Positions 31,867-44,064 of a stretch of DNA of 64,000 bases are shown here, piece by piece. The position numbers and the translations under genes are program-made. This DNA is from Symsagittifera roscoffensis (Eukaryota > Xenacoelomorpha > Acoela > Convolutidae). Below the pieces are notes generated by a model. That model did not search any database, was not told the origin of the DNA, and worked only from the letters and a program-made list of their open reading frames with translations. Each line of letters begins with the position of its first letter. Within the stretch, counting starts at the first letter, position 1. Location of the stretch: the NCBI RefSeq assembly GCF_963678635.1, contig NC_087063.1, forward strand, positions 64,587,290 to 64,651,289, read 5' to 3'.

Positions 31867-32613
31867 TTAGGCCTGACTTGAGGGAATGAGCGAGGTCCGA
31901 ATGCGGGTTGCTAGTTCCTTGAGAACCTTTTTTCCCCCATCCGGTGGAAGGTTACGCTTGAACTGTGACCACGTATTTGCCGCTCGAGCGAGTTCAGCCA
32001 ACGCTTTGTAGGGTTCACTATCTGCCACATTTCCGTCCAGTGAAAACAAGGGTTTGAAGCGGTGAGGAACTGTTGGACTAGTACTCCCACGAGGAACAAC
32101 TTTTGCCCTGTCCCTGCTATAGTCCTGGCTGTCAATCTGGTCTGGTGTTAGGAGGTTCCGCTCCAGTACCTGGGCTGAAGTATCAGATTGAACAACATTA
32201 TTAAACGCCTGTGACCATTCAGTATTAGGTTTACGACCGTAGTTCAAAAGGTGATTTCTTAAGCACCGAATGATTACTCTTGCGTATATCTTCAAGTGTT
32301 TTTTGAATCGTTTCGTTAAAGTTTTTGAAATTAGGATCGAGTTTTGCAACACCCAGTTTTTTCTTGATGGTTTGAACCGTTCGTTCAACCAAACCACTGC
32401 CTCTATGATCTCCGACTGGTGAGAGGATATGTTTGATACCTCTGCTAGAGCTAAATCCTTGCACCAAGTTATTTTTAAAACCTGAACCATGATCCGTTCT
32501 AATAGAGTGAGGTAAACCATGAATACGAATGTAAGATGCAAGAAATTAAGTAATCTTTTTAGTCCCAGTAGTTTTAGAAATAAGAGCTGAAGGAAACTTA
32601 GAGAACTGATCAA
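31867..32613 (-). pseudogene. integrase core, second half
   Basis: The frame carries the second catalytic region (D-x-G-S-G-F, just upstream of VQGFSSSRGIKH) and the third (GLVERTVQTIKKKLG) of a DDE integrase, split over overlapping frames 31867-32613 and 32231-32467. At least two frameshifts lie between 32230 and 32560. The protein cannot be made intact. Confidence 0.7.
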
Positions 32614-32977
32614 TTGCTACCAAAAGAAAGATCTTAGAACCTTTATCATCAAGTATGGAACCAGCAAAATCTAGCTGTATTTCCCGATTGGGTCCAGACA
32701 GACTAGGAAAAGGTTGCGCAGTATTAATGGTTGTCGCGGGTTTAAGATTCTTACCAAACAAGGTGCCCTCACGGCACTTCTCGCACGTTTCAATGATCTG
32801 ACGGTTCATAAAGGGCCACCAGAGATATTCAGAGGCCGCCATCATAGCCTCTTGTCCCGGGTGAGAACGATGAAGACGAGTGAGATTAGCTTGTCGAAGA
32901 GGTTCTGGTATTGCTGGTTTATTATCAATAACTGCACAGTTATTAACCAGAGCAGCTTCAGTCCAAAATTGGGCCAT
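32546..32977 (-). pseudogene. integrase zinc-binding and first catalytic region
   Basis: The frame contains the HHCC module (LHRSHPGQEAMM... ETCEKCREG) and the first catalytic aspartate in REIQLDFAGSI. It then stops at 32546, where the frame is lost. It continues upstream in a different frame into the RT ORF. Typical of Ty3/Gypsy order RT-RNaseH-INT. Confidence 0.75.
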
Positions 32978-33043
32978 ATACGCACCGAGTTTGTTGAAAG
33001 AAGTGATGTCCTTGTTAAAGATAGCTCGTTCTCGGGTTCGGTT

Positions 33044-35194
33044 TCATTGACGTATTTGATCCAATCGAGAGATGCGGTTCAGTTGTCGAGATCCTATGGG
33101 AGGACGCGGACTGGGACGGCAAAAATTTGGAGAACTGATTGGAAATGATTCCACGAATGTTAGTAAATCAGCCTGCTCGGCTGTTGAATTGATTCGAGTC
33201 TGAGAGTCAGGTTGAGTGAGAGTAGAGTTCAAGTCGGTAGTATTTTGGTTAGTGCCCGGCAGTTGGTTTATGACAAAAAAATTGTGATTTGCGAATGAAG
33301 GAAATGAAATTAGAGGACTGTTTCGTAAAGATTCAGGTCGGAGACAGTGAATTTTAAATACAATAACTGGTCTACGATAATCAATTTGCATACCAATTTC
33401 TGACTGGTTAATTCCGTGTGAGCATAAACCGACGCCCTCTTTCGATAAGTAACATAAACAATCCATTTGCATACCACAATTTGATTGGTTGAATATTTGA
33501 GTAACATTATCATCGCCCCCAACCGGCGAATGACGTAAATAATTGGCACAATTATACTGCGACAAGAATTGAACACCCTCTTGCGGCGGCGGACAACTTT
33601 GGTACCTCACCTTAAATGAATTATAAAAATTAATAAAAGAGAGGGCTTTATGAAAAGCCTCAATAAATTTAACCACGAAAAGTTCATTGTATTTAGAGGG
33701 CTCGGGGGCTGGAAACGTAGGATAACGAGATAAGTGATCGACAATCCCCAGCGTGACCCCTGGGACATGAATAACCTCGAAATAAAAAGGTACCAAGCGA
33801 TCTGTCCAACGAGCAAGACGAGACTCGTACGACTTATTGTTACAGTTTTCATTTAATGCCGAGATGATAACTTTATGATCAGTCAACACTTGAAAACGTG
33901 TACTCAACAAATAGGTACGGAAAGGTTCGCAAGCCCAAACAATTGCCAACAACTCCAATTCATTGGTACTGTATTTAGCCTCCGCATTGTTAAGAAAACG
34001 CGAAGCAAAAGCAGTTGGGGCCCAAACTCCCGGTTCACTTTCTTGTTCGAGGCAATCTCCTAAGCCATTATGACTAGCGTCACATTTTACCCTCGACCCC
34101 TTTGATGAATCGAAATGATAAAGACTCGGGATTTTTGCAATCATAATAATTATATTGTTAAAGGCATTATTCTGTTCCTCTCCCCACATGAACGACTGTT
34201 TATTACAGGCTTCTAAAGATGCCCGGAAATGAACAGTTTGGGTTTGTAAATCGGGAATAAACCTTTGTAAATGATTTAACGTTCCCAAGAATGAGCGAAG
34301 TGTTTTTAGAGTTCGCGGAGGTCGGAGTGATTGAATTGCCCCGATCTTTGAAAATTTACGAGAGTAACCGTCCTCATTAATGTCAAACCCTAACCAAGTT
34401 AGTTGGTTAACAGAGAATTCGCAGTTACTCAGTTTGAGAGCCCAGCCTTCCACATCGAGTCTATGCATGACCTTTTCAACCAGTTCGTTATGTTCCTGGA
34501 CATCTCCTTTTGTGACAATCAAAATTTCATCGAGGTAGCAAATAACACCTTCTGACCCTTGTAACGTACAATCCATTGCCTTCTGGAATTCGGTAGGCAT
34601 ATCAGTTAACCCGTGAAATCCCGTCTTGAATCGGTAGGATCCCGTAGCGTCGCCACACAAAATATTAAAATTACAGTGGCTACTAGTGAGTGATGACAAT
34701 GGCAACTGACTAAATGCATACTTAAAATCCAAGGACGTGAACCAAACATTTCCAGGAACATTTCTAGTTATGATCTGTGCCGCGGAATCAATGAGCTCAT
34801 GAATGTTCGGCATCTGGTACTTATTTTTCCAGATCTGAACATTCATCGGTTTAGCATTCAGGGCCAGTTTGATTGAGCCATCCTTTTTAGTAGTTAGTAC
34901 AATTGGCGCTATATAGAAATCAGTCGTCCACTTGTCCCATTTTTTAATATGCCCTTGCTCCACCAGAAGCTTTATCTCGCTTGTAACCCTATCCTGAATA
35001 TAAATCGGAACTTTACGTCCTTTAATTTGGCGTGGCATCAGAGGGAACTTAAATTTAGAATAAACTTTATGATGTTTAGATCGACCTAAACGACTGAGCA
35101 CATGGGCGTATTTTCTCGCAAAGAAAGAGCTCCAATAGTCTGGTATTGGATCCGATGAACTATTCTCTAGCGATTGAACTGATTCCGCCTTCAT
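33044..35194 (-). pseudogene. reverse transcriptase and RNase H of the decayed element
   Basis: A 716-codon frame. The RT palm motifs are visible (TSLDFKYAFSQLPL, then GFHGLTDMPTEFQ). The active-site box reads CYLDE at about 34526-34540, with E in place of the second D expected in YLDD/YVDD. RNase H follows (VKCDASHNGLGDCLEQ, NELELLAIVWA, LTDHK). The frame is long and clean, yet the catalytic change and the broken neighbours make activity doubtful. Start is lost: the upstream join to gag is destroyed by a 76-bp duplication (35145-35295). Confidence 0.85.
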
Positions 35195-35295
35195 CTGTGC
35201 AGTGACAACACCCAGTTGCTATTGGATCCGATGAACTATTCTCTAGCGATTGAACTGATTCCGCCTTCATCTGTGCAGTGACAACACCCAGTTGC
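35145..35295 (-). repeat. 76-bp tandem duplication breaking the gag-pol frame
   Basis: 35145-35220 is repeated at once at 35221-35295 with almost no change. Because 76 is not a multiple of 3, the gag frame runs off into 23 foreign codons, and pol starts afresh. The near identity of the two copies shows that the event is recent, or that it is an assembly artefact. Confidence 0.9.
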
Positions 35296-36686
35296 AAATC
35301 CAATCCGAGAAGATTACGAGTTCTGTTCTCCGACATGAGGAATTGAGCGTTATCCACCTTCCAGCCGCCAGAAGAAATCAGGATTTGAATCGACCCAAAG
35401 AGACGAATGTGCTGCTTATTGTAGTCGAAATACAAAGTATCAATAGGGTATCGTGTGATATCCTGAAATTCAATTGATGGGTTTTGTTGCAAAAGTAAAT
35501 CACAGGTAAGTTTATTCAGGAACGAAACTGGGCTTCCTGTGTCAACAGTCGAACAAAAAATACTGTGACCTGAACGCCACTGAATTCTGAGGCTCCTAGA
35601 TTTTCCTTCGCTTGACTTGAGGGTTTCAAAACTATTTACCATGACAGCGGATTCCAGTTGTAAAATTCCATATTCTGGTTCACTGTCCTGCTCAACATCT
35701 ATAAAATTACAATCTATTGATGAACCTGAAGCGTCCTCAATTTCCTGAACCAGATTGACGCGTCGTTTAGACGAATTGCAGCATTTCGCGAACTGACCAC
35801 GTTTCCGACACAAATTACATGTTACTTCCCAAGCTGGACAGGATTTTCGGTGATCCGGACTAAAGGGATTACCACACAAGTAACATGACTTATTCGCTTG
35901 GTTGTTTTGTGAAGTTTGTCGATTGTTTTGGTTTTGAGGATAATTCCGTTTCCCTTTAGACGACTGAATGGAGAAAGTAGGTTCTTGTTTGACCTTGATA
36001 GCGTTTGAATGTTGATTGTGAGGAAGTAGTTTTTGGAATTGAGCAGACGTATTCGCACCCTTTTCGCACTCAAGTGCAGGTTTAAAAGTGCCATCAAGAT
36101 CAGCCTTAGCCTTGATAAGTTGTTGTTGAACATCGATATCTCGGAACTGTCCAATAATGAGGTCTTTCAAAGTTTCCTTTTCTTGATCATCAGGCCACTT
36201 ACACAGAGCCACTTGGGCGCTTAGACGAGCGTAAAATGACGAGAAAGTGTCATTTTCGAGCATGAATACCGTGTTATACAGTTTGATACGCTCGACCTTA
36301 TAGTCCCGTTCAACCTTGAATAACGTCTCACAGCCATTATGAAATTCTCGAAAAGGAATAGTACTGATTTCCGTGTGAGGGAAAAAGTCAGCAAAACGTC
36401 TCTTCCCTTCGTTCCCCAAAGCGAAGAACAACCGAGACTTCATACGAGCTTCAGCTTCGTGGTAGAACCAATTCTGACTAATCCGAGGACCTTTTCTCTT
36501 CCTCTCGATGTTTAAGTCGTTAATTCTTCGAATCGCCGCTTGATCCCTCTGTCTTCGAGCTTCCGCTGCTCTAGCATCTTCGCCATCAGCAATTGTCTCA
36601 GGTCTCGGAGGAGGCTCATCAAGAACCTCTGCGGGTTCGATTAGAAGATCGTGAGGATTGATGTTATCCTTCAGGCCAGCGGCCAA
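35160..36686 (-). pseudogene. gag and protease of the decayed element
   Basis: A 508-codon frame lacking a normal ATG near its beginning. It has a capsid-like middle (FREFHNGCETLF, FSSFYARLSAQVALCKWP). A cysteine cluster follows in which the second knuckle reads CNLCRKRGQFAKC, with Q where CCHC has H. The aspartic protease triad VDTGS follows (about residue 377). The end is scrambled by the 76-bp duplication. Confidence 0.75.
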
Positions 36687-36789
36687 AAAAAATTGACCTT
36701 TCCACGATTCGCAAAGTAATGGCGGGTTAAAAGAAGCTTTCGCCCAGAAAAGGGGATGCCTAACAGGTCAGTCCTGTCTTCAATCACAG

Positions 36790-36807
36790 GAACTGCTGGC
36801 TGCGCCA
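36790..36807 (-). promoter_or_regulatory. primer-binding site of the decayed element
   Basis: On the - strand TGGCGCAGCCAGCAG follows the LTR terminal CA without a gap. TGG pairs with the tRNA CCA tail. The tRNA is not identified. Confidence 0.7.
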
Positions 36808-36993
36808 TGAGATTTGCCGAGGTTTACGAGTGAAAACTTAGTTGTTAAACAATAATTAAATTGTTTATAGAATAGAATAATTGGTTTCTTGAACCAACTT
36901 TGTTAATTAGTTCCAAACATATTCTTGATCCTAAATGATTATGAGATTGAGTTTGAATAAATAACACTTAGCAAATAATTTAGATAGCATAAG
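36808..36993 (-). repeat. 5' LTR, first part
   Basis: Matches the left two thirds of 30255-30554. The last six bases (CATAAG, 36988-36993) are the Polinton target duplicate. Confidence 0.85.
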
Positions 36994-37236
36994 AGTAGTA
37001 TTGTAATCCGCCGTGTGTCCTTAGGGGGGGGGGGGTCTTTTCGACGGTAGGGGTCTTTGGGGTCCTACCAAAAGTAGGGTCCAAAAGGACCCATCTTTTT
37101 TAAAGACCCCAAAGTACCCTGCCCGAAATAAAAAGACCCCTCTCTTAGGACACCCGACAGACAAAATACTTTGGTATTTATTTTTGCGCGGTGGTTAAAT
37201 TTAATCCCTTCCAAACTTTCCCACCACTAAATAAGT
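36994..37236 (+). repeat. Polinton left TIR
   Basis: Inverse of 54946-55188 with few differences. It includes a poly-G run and a strongly self-complementary core (37015-37153). Confidence 0.95.
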
Positions 37237-38161
37237 ATGGGTATATCCGGCTGCGGTTTTCTCGCTTTTTTTATCTAAAAGCTAATCCTTTTCGTTCATA
37301 TAAATATGAGTTTACATAAAGTACCATTCATATTTCTTTTTAAAAAATTTTGGTAATTATTGTTCGTTTCTCTTTCTTATTTTATTTTCAAACTTATTTT
37401 TAAGTCTCCCTTATTTTCGACTTGCACCATTTTGATTCTTTTAGCCTTACTATTAGCTACTTTGGGAAACTAAATACGCAATCCTTCGCTCCTGCTTCAA
37501 GGGTAAGTTGCAATTACCAGTCTCTTTTGCGCCGGTCTATTTAACTTAAGACAATGTTTGTTGAATGTTTTATATTTACAAATGTACAGCCGTAATTCCA
37601 AGTGAAAAGGCAATTTAGCCGACATTTTCAAGTGAAAAATTTTATTGATCAGTTTTATCAAGTTTTTTCCTATTTTTCTGACTAGAACGAACAGACGCTT
37701 CTGTAAGAATAAAGGGTCTCTTGAACTGCTAGCTGCGCTTTCTTCTTGAAGCTCTTCGTCCCTATAGCTTTCTTGAAAAAAGCCCCAATCTGGGAGCCGG
37801 AATTCCGGTGATTGCCAGCTTTCGCTGTTTTCGCTGCTATAAGTCGGGGTATTTGTCAACTGTGAGTTTGCCCACTTGCTTTCTTCCGCAATGGCCTCGA
37901 AGAACACATTTTCTTCTGTAGACCTGTGTCCAAAGGGCAATGTAGCTATCCCGTCGAATAGTAAGAACCGCTTACTATCGAAGGGTGAAAGGGCAATTCG
38001 GTTCTGCGCTATGGTTATGTTGGTATGGGCTTTCGATTTTATTGAGTAGTTGTATATACGAAGGGTTTTTCCACTCAGTAATGTTTCCCTGAACCTCTGG
38101 TGTGTAAGTTGCTGCTGGGAGTGTTGTACTACTCCTTTTGCACTCTTTTTGCTAGTTGAAT

Positions 38162-38666
38162 CTAAATGAAGAACAAAGATTAGCCCATAAACATATTTTA
38201 GCTTTGTAAGCCCATAAAAATTCGCAAGCCCAGTTCTAGTATTAATAACGAAAACGGTTCCCAAATTTGAATATTTTGAAGACTCAATATCTAATAACAT
38301 TCCAATTTTTTCAATTCCAAAAAGTTTAAATATCTTAATTCATTCCAAATCATAAAAATTCCAAATCGTGTCATTATCAAAAAATCATTCCATGTCAAAA
38401 TTTTAAATTTGTTCACGTCAAAAATTAAAAAAGTGCGTTTGTGGTGAGTATTTGTTTAAAACATTTTAAATGATGAATGGTTCTTCATTTTAAGTTTTTA
38501 AATGAAGAATCAGAGCCTTTCAGGGCTAGTTATGTCTAATTAAATTGACAGGGATCAACAAAAGTTATTAATTTGGTCCCAACAAGATCCAAAACCCCAA
38601 TGAAGGGAACCCTTAATGTAAAGAAATGGAGGGGGCTTGGAGAGGTGCTTTTTTTTAAATACTAAC
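38162..38666 (-). other. spliceosomal intron in PolB, 505 bp
   Basis: On the - strand the donor CAG|GTTAGT follows the codons for SLKYA, and the acceptor TTCTTCATTTAG precedes the C-terminal PolB block. Both flanks match successive parts of PolB, so removal of the intervening DNA is expected. Confidence 0.65.
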
Positions 38667-41272
38667 CTGCATATTTCAACGAGTAGAGCTTTGGTTTCAA
38701 CGCGATGAATTCTGCAATGATTTTTCCCGCCGCCTCGTCCTTAAGTTTCAATACAACCTTCTTATTCACACTGCTGAATAAGAAGTGATCGCTTGGGTAG
38801 TTGGAAAAATCGAAACTATCGGTCAGTTTTTGCAGATCTGCGTATACGTCTTCGGTTTTTATCGCATAAATAAACGAATCTGTGTCACTGTATAGCAGTT
38901 CAAGGTTCATGCTTGCTTTTATTTGCCGATAATGAAAGTAAAACATGAATCTTTTCGACAAATCCAAAATACTTGCACCAATTATCATGGGTTTGTCCCA
39001 CAAAATACTCGTTACAGCAAAACAAACAGTAGCAACTTCCTCGTCGATTATCTGGAAGCTTTTCATCGTGCTCAAAGCTGTTTTTTGAAGCAATTCTCTT
39101 TCATTTGTAAAAATTTCTAATTTTTTGCGTCCTAGTTTTGATTCCATAGTTTTACCGAATGCTGAATTTACGATGAGCTTGTAAAAGTTCTCTTCAAATT
39201 TGTTGCGCGCTGACATTCTCAATTGAGTGTTTAAATCGACAAAGGGCTCCATCCATCTACCTTGACGAAATTTTAAGACCTTAATCAATTTGGTAACTCT
39301 TAAGCCTAGTTCTATATAGAGTTTTAATGTAAGGTAGTGCAGAACGTAGCCTTCCTTTGGATCTAATGTTTGAACCAGTTTTGGTACCTTTGGTAGCGAC
39401 GTGACCCCCATCTCCCCTAACATCTGTATTTGCTCGTTACTTAGTTTATCCGTGCCGATAACTTCACTAGCGGGTAGTCTGCAAAGTAATCTTGAAGTTC
39501 TTCAGGTATACTGAGATCCACTTCCAAAATGTATCCCCACTCAGATTTATCGTCGGTTTGCAAAATATATTCGAGACTTTCCTCAACTATTGAGAAATCT
39601 TTGATGGGAAGGGGACAGTGTTTCATAATACCCCCGTATAAATTGTTAGCGTCTATATTCAATAGATAGCTAGAGGGCTCTTCAGGATTGTAGTCTTCGA
39701 GGTATTTGTTGTTGGCTTTAAAAATACGGCGTGCATATATCGATGACATCCCTCCCCGTATCATTTTTTGATCCATGTTCAAATGCTCCCTTTCAGTAAG
39801 TAACTTGAGGTCTGCATTGCAGACTTTTAAGAATGCATCGCCCGAGAGGTTACTAGCCGTGAAGTAGCATGCACAATCTAATCCGTACGTTTCGTAACAA
39901 ACTTCACGAAAGGCTTCGAATACTGAAGCGAGTAGTAGTATGTCCGTTGCTAGGTATACATCATGGTACTCGCCTAGTGATGCGCATTTCATGCGCAAAA
40001 CTTTAATGGCATGGTTGTAATGATTTTTCGAAACACTTATTTCCCCTCCCTGTAAAGTGTTGCTTCACAGTTTTCTAGGTGGCAGTCGTGTTTCTCGAAA
40101 CTTTTCAAAACAACTAAAGTATGAATACGGGTAGAAACCTTTTTGTTTTAGCAATGCTATCTGTTCTGATGAGTAACCGAGTTCTTCAAAGTAATTTTCC
40201 AGTAGGAAAAATTTTTCTTCCGGCAAGTATTCGACGAGTTTTGAAACGGGGGACAGCATGAATTTATAGGAGTCTATGAAACGTAGATTTTCATACACTT
40301 TTTTGAGTTTTCCGTTTTATCGGTGTATGATTTGATATAGACCGACATAGTGAGTGATATATACTTCTCCTCAGTGGAAGGGATCACTGAGTATGTGTTT
40401 TTTTGGGTTTATTGTTTGAGAGCGCTTTTATAATGAAATGCAGATCATAGTTTGACAAGTTATGCGCTATTACGGGTATATAGTTCGCCGTTTTTCGATT
40501 GATATTGCATTCGTTATGCGCCCACCCCAAGAAATTGTTGGTATAGTGACAGTGATCAAGTACAACTTGGTCCTTGTCAGCAAATTCTGTTTCACATATC
40601 CAACAAGTGTGCGCTTCTTCACGCAAGCAACTTGGTGTGCCAGTGAACGTGTAATACTTTCGTTTTTCGAGATATATTTGTTTCGCCAAAGATTCGAGCG
40701 AGGCGATCAATTCCTTCATAACATTTTCTCCTCTCTTCAGTTCAAACTTTAAAACTTCGCGCTTCCCAAATTCAACAACGGCCAGGGCGTAACCGCATGG
40801 TTGATGAATCTCTAGTGTTTGGGTGCTAGATTTTTTGGGGTCGGGTTGCGGTCCGTATACGGGTAGTAGTAGTAGCGATTCGAGGTCAAAGTAAATAACT
40901 ATCGGTACATACCAGCGGGCAGTTAAATTTTTGAAACGTTGAGTGTCCTTTCCCGGTTTTGGCATAGTGATTACCACTCCCTCGTCTTGGTAGCACATTT
41001 CCTGGTGCCTTTGTAGTGTATCGATGGATGAACATGTATGGAAGCATTTGCGGCAAATTTGGTTTCGGTCTCGGTGTAGTTTTCCACGCACATATTCCAC
41101 AACCCTCATCAAATCAGTGATCAGCACATAGTGATGAGTTTGTCCGTTGCTGAGTAGTAGTAGGTCAACACATAGATCACTTGAGTATTTGCTGGACACT
41201 CTCAAAGGTAGCAATTCACCTTCTTTGTACCTAATGAAAACAAACAATTGAGTGCTCGGGTTTCTGGATGAA

Positions 41273-41329
41273 CTTAATGTGTTATACATGATTAAACAAA
41301 TGTTTTGTCAAAAAAAAATCAATGCTCAC
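41273..41329 (-). other. spliceosomal intron in PolB, 57 bp
   Basis: Donor CCG|GTGAGC and acceptor ACATTAAG| on the - strand. Phases on both sides fit (2 nt + 1 nt), and the flanks are successive PolB segments. It is very short, so a deletion-type frame break is the alternative. Confidence 0.5.
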
Positions 41330-42447
41330 CGGAATACATTGACTTGACAGTTGTTAAGTTGTCCAAATCGGTCAATATCATATAGTCCCATTGGCATCTC
41401 GTACCAGCCTTCAATTTTCACAACATGTTCTTGGGAGAGCTTGTAATTTTTCAGTTTGTTTCGATGTTGGTAGCTTTGGGCAGCAGGATAAAGAGCACTT
41501 GTGGTCTCTGAATATCGATCATGGTACGCGGCCACAAAGCAGTATAGAAAGCACTTCTGATCATTTCTCGTTTTAATGTTGGTGAAACTCTGTTTCACCG
41601 GTTTCAATGAATCGGGAAGGTCAATGTATGAGCCAGCACGGATAGGAGAAAATGCTGCAAAACTTACAGCCAACTTTTCAATGCGCTCCACAATCCAACC
41701 GCTACCGTGAGAAGCGAACGTGTTGATGGCATTGACCATATGCTCAATCAATTCCAAATATGTCTCTTTCTCGATTCCATTGAAGAAAACATTGATCATC
41801 TTAGAATTCAGATATAACATTGTCTTCTCGTGGCGTAACTCCCCGTCACCAGTTTTGTTTGTATCGCTCGAGAACTTTATCATACTCACGTCTACATGCA
41901 GTTGAAATTTACAGGGTCCTTGCTGCACTCTTTCGTCTATCAACGCATCAATTTCCTCTTTGTTTCGCATGATTACATTCATCAGATCCAATTCATCCTC
42001 CCTAACGCTCAAATCGTATCGTCTTAACTTTCCCCTAAACGCAGATTCAGTTGGAGCAGATGATGTTCCCACCTCATTTCCGGGAGTCCAAATGGGTAGT
42101 TGATGGTTTTTCGACATATGTTGCCGGAACTTCTCAACCGAGAGGAAGATTGTATGACAGTAGATACAAAGACTATCAGTTGAGACGTTGTGAGCTAGCT
42201 CGACATGCTCCCTAGCTTCTGCCAGCGAGCTGAAGGATTCTCGACATTCGTCACATTTAGTTGGTGGCGGTGGGGCTGCGAATATCTTATGGATATTTTG
42301 ATCATGTCGTCTCAAGTTCTTTGGTGAACTAAAGACTTTCGAGCAGGTCGAACAAATGACTGGTGTCTGTTTTCTACTTGAGTTAGGCATTGTTGGTTCA
42401 AGATTGAGTGTTGAGGAAAGAAGAATTCTTTCCAAGAAAATTTTCAA

Positions 42448-44064
42448 GTTTTACCAAAGCTGATTTTGACAAAGCAAAAGCGAGAAGTGAAAAGTTTTTC
42501 AAAAACAAAATTTGGATCAAGACTCAATTAATTAAACTCAATTATGTGGGTGAAGCATAAAATCAACAGTGGCTTTGAAGTGGTTGTAGTTTTGGGGCTT
42601 TATATGGTTTTATGAAATGACTGTCAATTCGATATTGGGTAAATGACTCAACTGTATTAAACAGTATAAATACTTGTGGTTAGAGTAGCTGAAAATTCCA
42701 TGAAGGGATCAATCCGGGAATGTTATTTCTTTTACCTAAAATGTGTGAATGTTAACACCCACTGCTATTATCAACTTCCCTGTTTAGTCAACTTGACTAA
42801 ACATTGAAAATATATTTGAATTTTTTTGCCAAGTTTTTTAGTTTCAACCAAAATGGTAACCCACCAATCAAGTCAATCAAGGAAGACCCACCAATCAAGT
42901 CAAGTCAAACATACCAGACAAAAATGATAAAGGGTAGTTGAGAATTTTGTTCATTTCTCAAATAAATTAGTATTCTATGACAAATTTCACATATAGTTCA
43001 TCAAAAGATTGATGCAGGGCCGTTTGGTACAGTAGGCAACAACAACCCGGCAGTGCTATTCATTAGGAACCTCTGAAACGCTTGCCCCACTGTAATGTCG
43101 GGTCAAAAACTTGAGATGTTTCATTTTTAGTACATATTCTTGTAGTGAAAAAAGAAAAAAAATTACAAAAAAAAACTTTTTGTCTCCAAATCCAATGAAA
43201 CCTGGTCCAATCAATTTGTCGTGATTTATTGGACAAGGTTGTAACCCATGTTGAAAAATCGAGAAAAAAAACATATTTTGATTTTTTTAACCATTTTAAC
43301 CTGAAAATGAGGATTATTAAACGTGAAATCTGTTATAGACATGTAATTTTATTATATATAATGCTTTATACTGGCTCATACACTCTCTAAAGTCTACTCC
43401 TAAGAGTCCTGGCTAACCCCACCAGGCTGTAGACATATTAGAGAGAGAGAGAGAAAAAACAAAAACAGAGAGTGTAAAGAGCCAAAAGTAACTATGGTTG
43501 ATTAACCGGCAAAATTGCTGGACCCAACCATAAATAGCTTTCTTTTGAAAAAGCTATATCCCAAAAGGGATAATAATGGTGTTTATGGATCGTTATTTCT
43601 CTCTCTCTCTTTCTCTTTATCTTTTCCTGTGTTAATATTTATATTTTTAAAACTATTATGAAAAAACATAACAAAAACATTTTTATGTTTTGTGTTTGAA
43701 CATCATTAGATAAAATCTTAGGAAGAGGATTCAGTTTGTTTTTTATAATTTTTCGAAATGAGCATTAAATAAAACTGATATAATTAAGTTGGATTTGACG
43801 AGAAATTTATCAAAATTTATACTTTTAGACTTTTATGCCGACTTTTTAAAGTTATTTTGATTTTTTTTCTATTAATTTTTTCTTTTGTTTTTATTTCCTT
43901 TCTATTGATTGAAAATCACAAAGCAAACTTTAAATTAGAAAAAAATCATAAGCAAAACGTAAACAAAGATTCAGCCACAATAATAAAAAAAACTTATCAA
44001 ACTAAATAAAAAAACCCCCAAACTGGTGCACTCTCGGTGGAAACAAAGTTTTTTTTTTGAGTTT
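42448..44064. other. 1.6-kb Polinton region without genes; structured core
   Basis: No credible ORF. AT-rich flanks surround a cluster of stem-loops at 43373-43575 (described separately). The rest (42450-43370 and 43620-44060) shows nothing I can name. Confidence 0.6.
43373..43575. ncRNA. possible structured RNA or replication structure in the Polinton
   Basis: Four consecutive stem-loops. (1) 43373-43483: GGCTC/GAGCC and ACACTCTCT/AGAGAGTGT outer stems, with GTCTAC/GTAGAC and CCTGG/CCAGG stacked inside. (2) 43493-43532: TATGGTTG/CAACCATA around an inner GGC/GCT stem. (3) 43534-43557: ATAGCTTT/AAAGCTAT. (4) 43557-43572: TATCCC/GGGATA with an AAAA loop. A (GA)n run at 43439-43455 can also pair with a (CT)n run near 43598-43612. 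I see no promoter and no known RNA family. Confidence 0.4.

Larger units (their letters stand above)
37497..42390 (-). pseudogene. Polinton protein-primed DNA polymerase B, interrupted
   Basis: Pieces in order on the - strand: 42390-41330 (three C2H2 fingers, then the conserved PolB N-terminal block with KCFLYCFVAAYHD); 41289-40384 (exonuclease motif IYFDLES; a CxxC-type zinc insert; exo II region NLSNYDLHF); 40298-40065; 39998-39441 (exo III-like YHDVYLATDILLL; palm motif A DANNLYG); 39423-38667 ([10 protein letters not shown]; motif C YSDTDSF); 38161-37497 (C-terminal block ending LFDGIATLPFGH, then an extra tail of about 135 residues). Two breaks look like spliceosomal introns (38162-38666, 41273-41329). 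Others (near 40400, 40300, 40060 and 39440-39475) are frameshifts. All catalytic motifs survive in the pieces. Confidence 0.9.

Noticed and set aside
43056-43274. 72-codon - strand ORF in the gene-free part of the Polinton
   Set aside because: Phenylalanine-rich from A-runs; no conserved motif.
43373-43620. Hammerhead ribozyme in the stem-loop cluster
   Set aside because: The CTGATGA and GAAA core boxes of hammerheads are not present in the right order.
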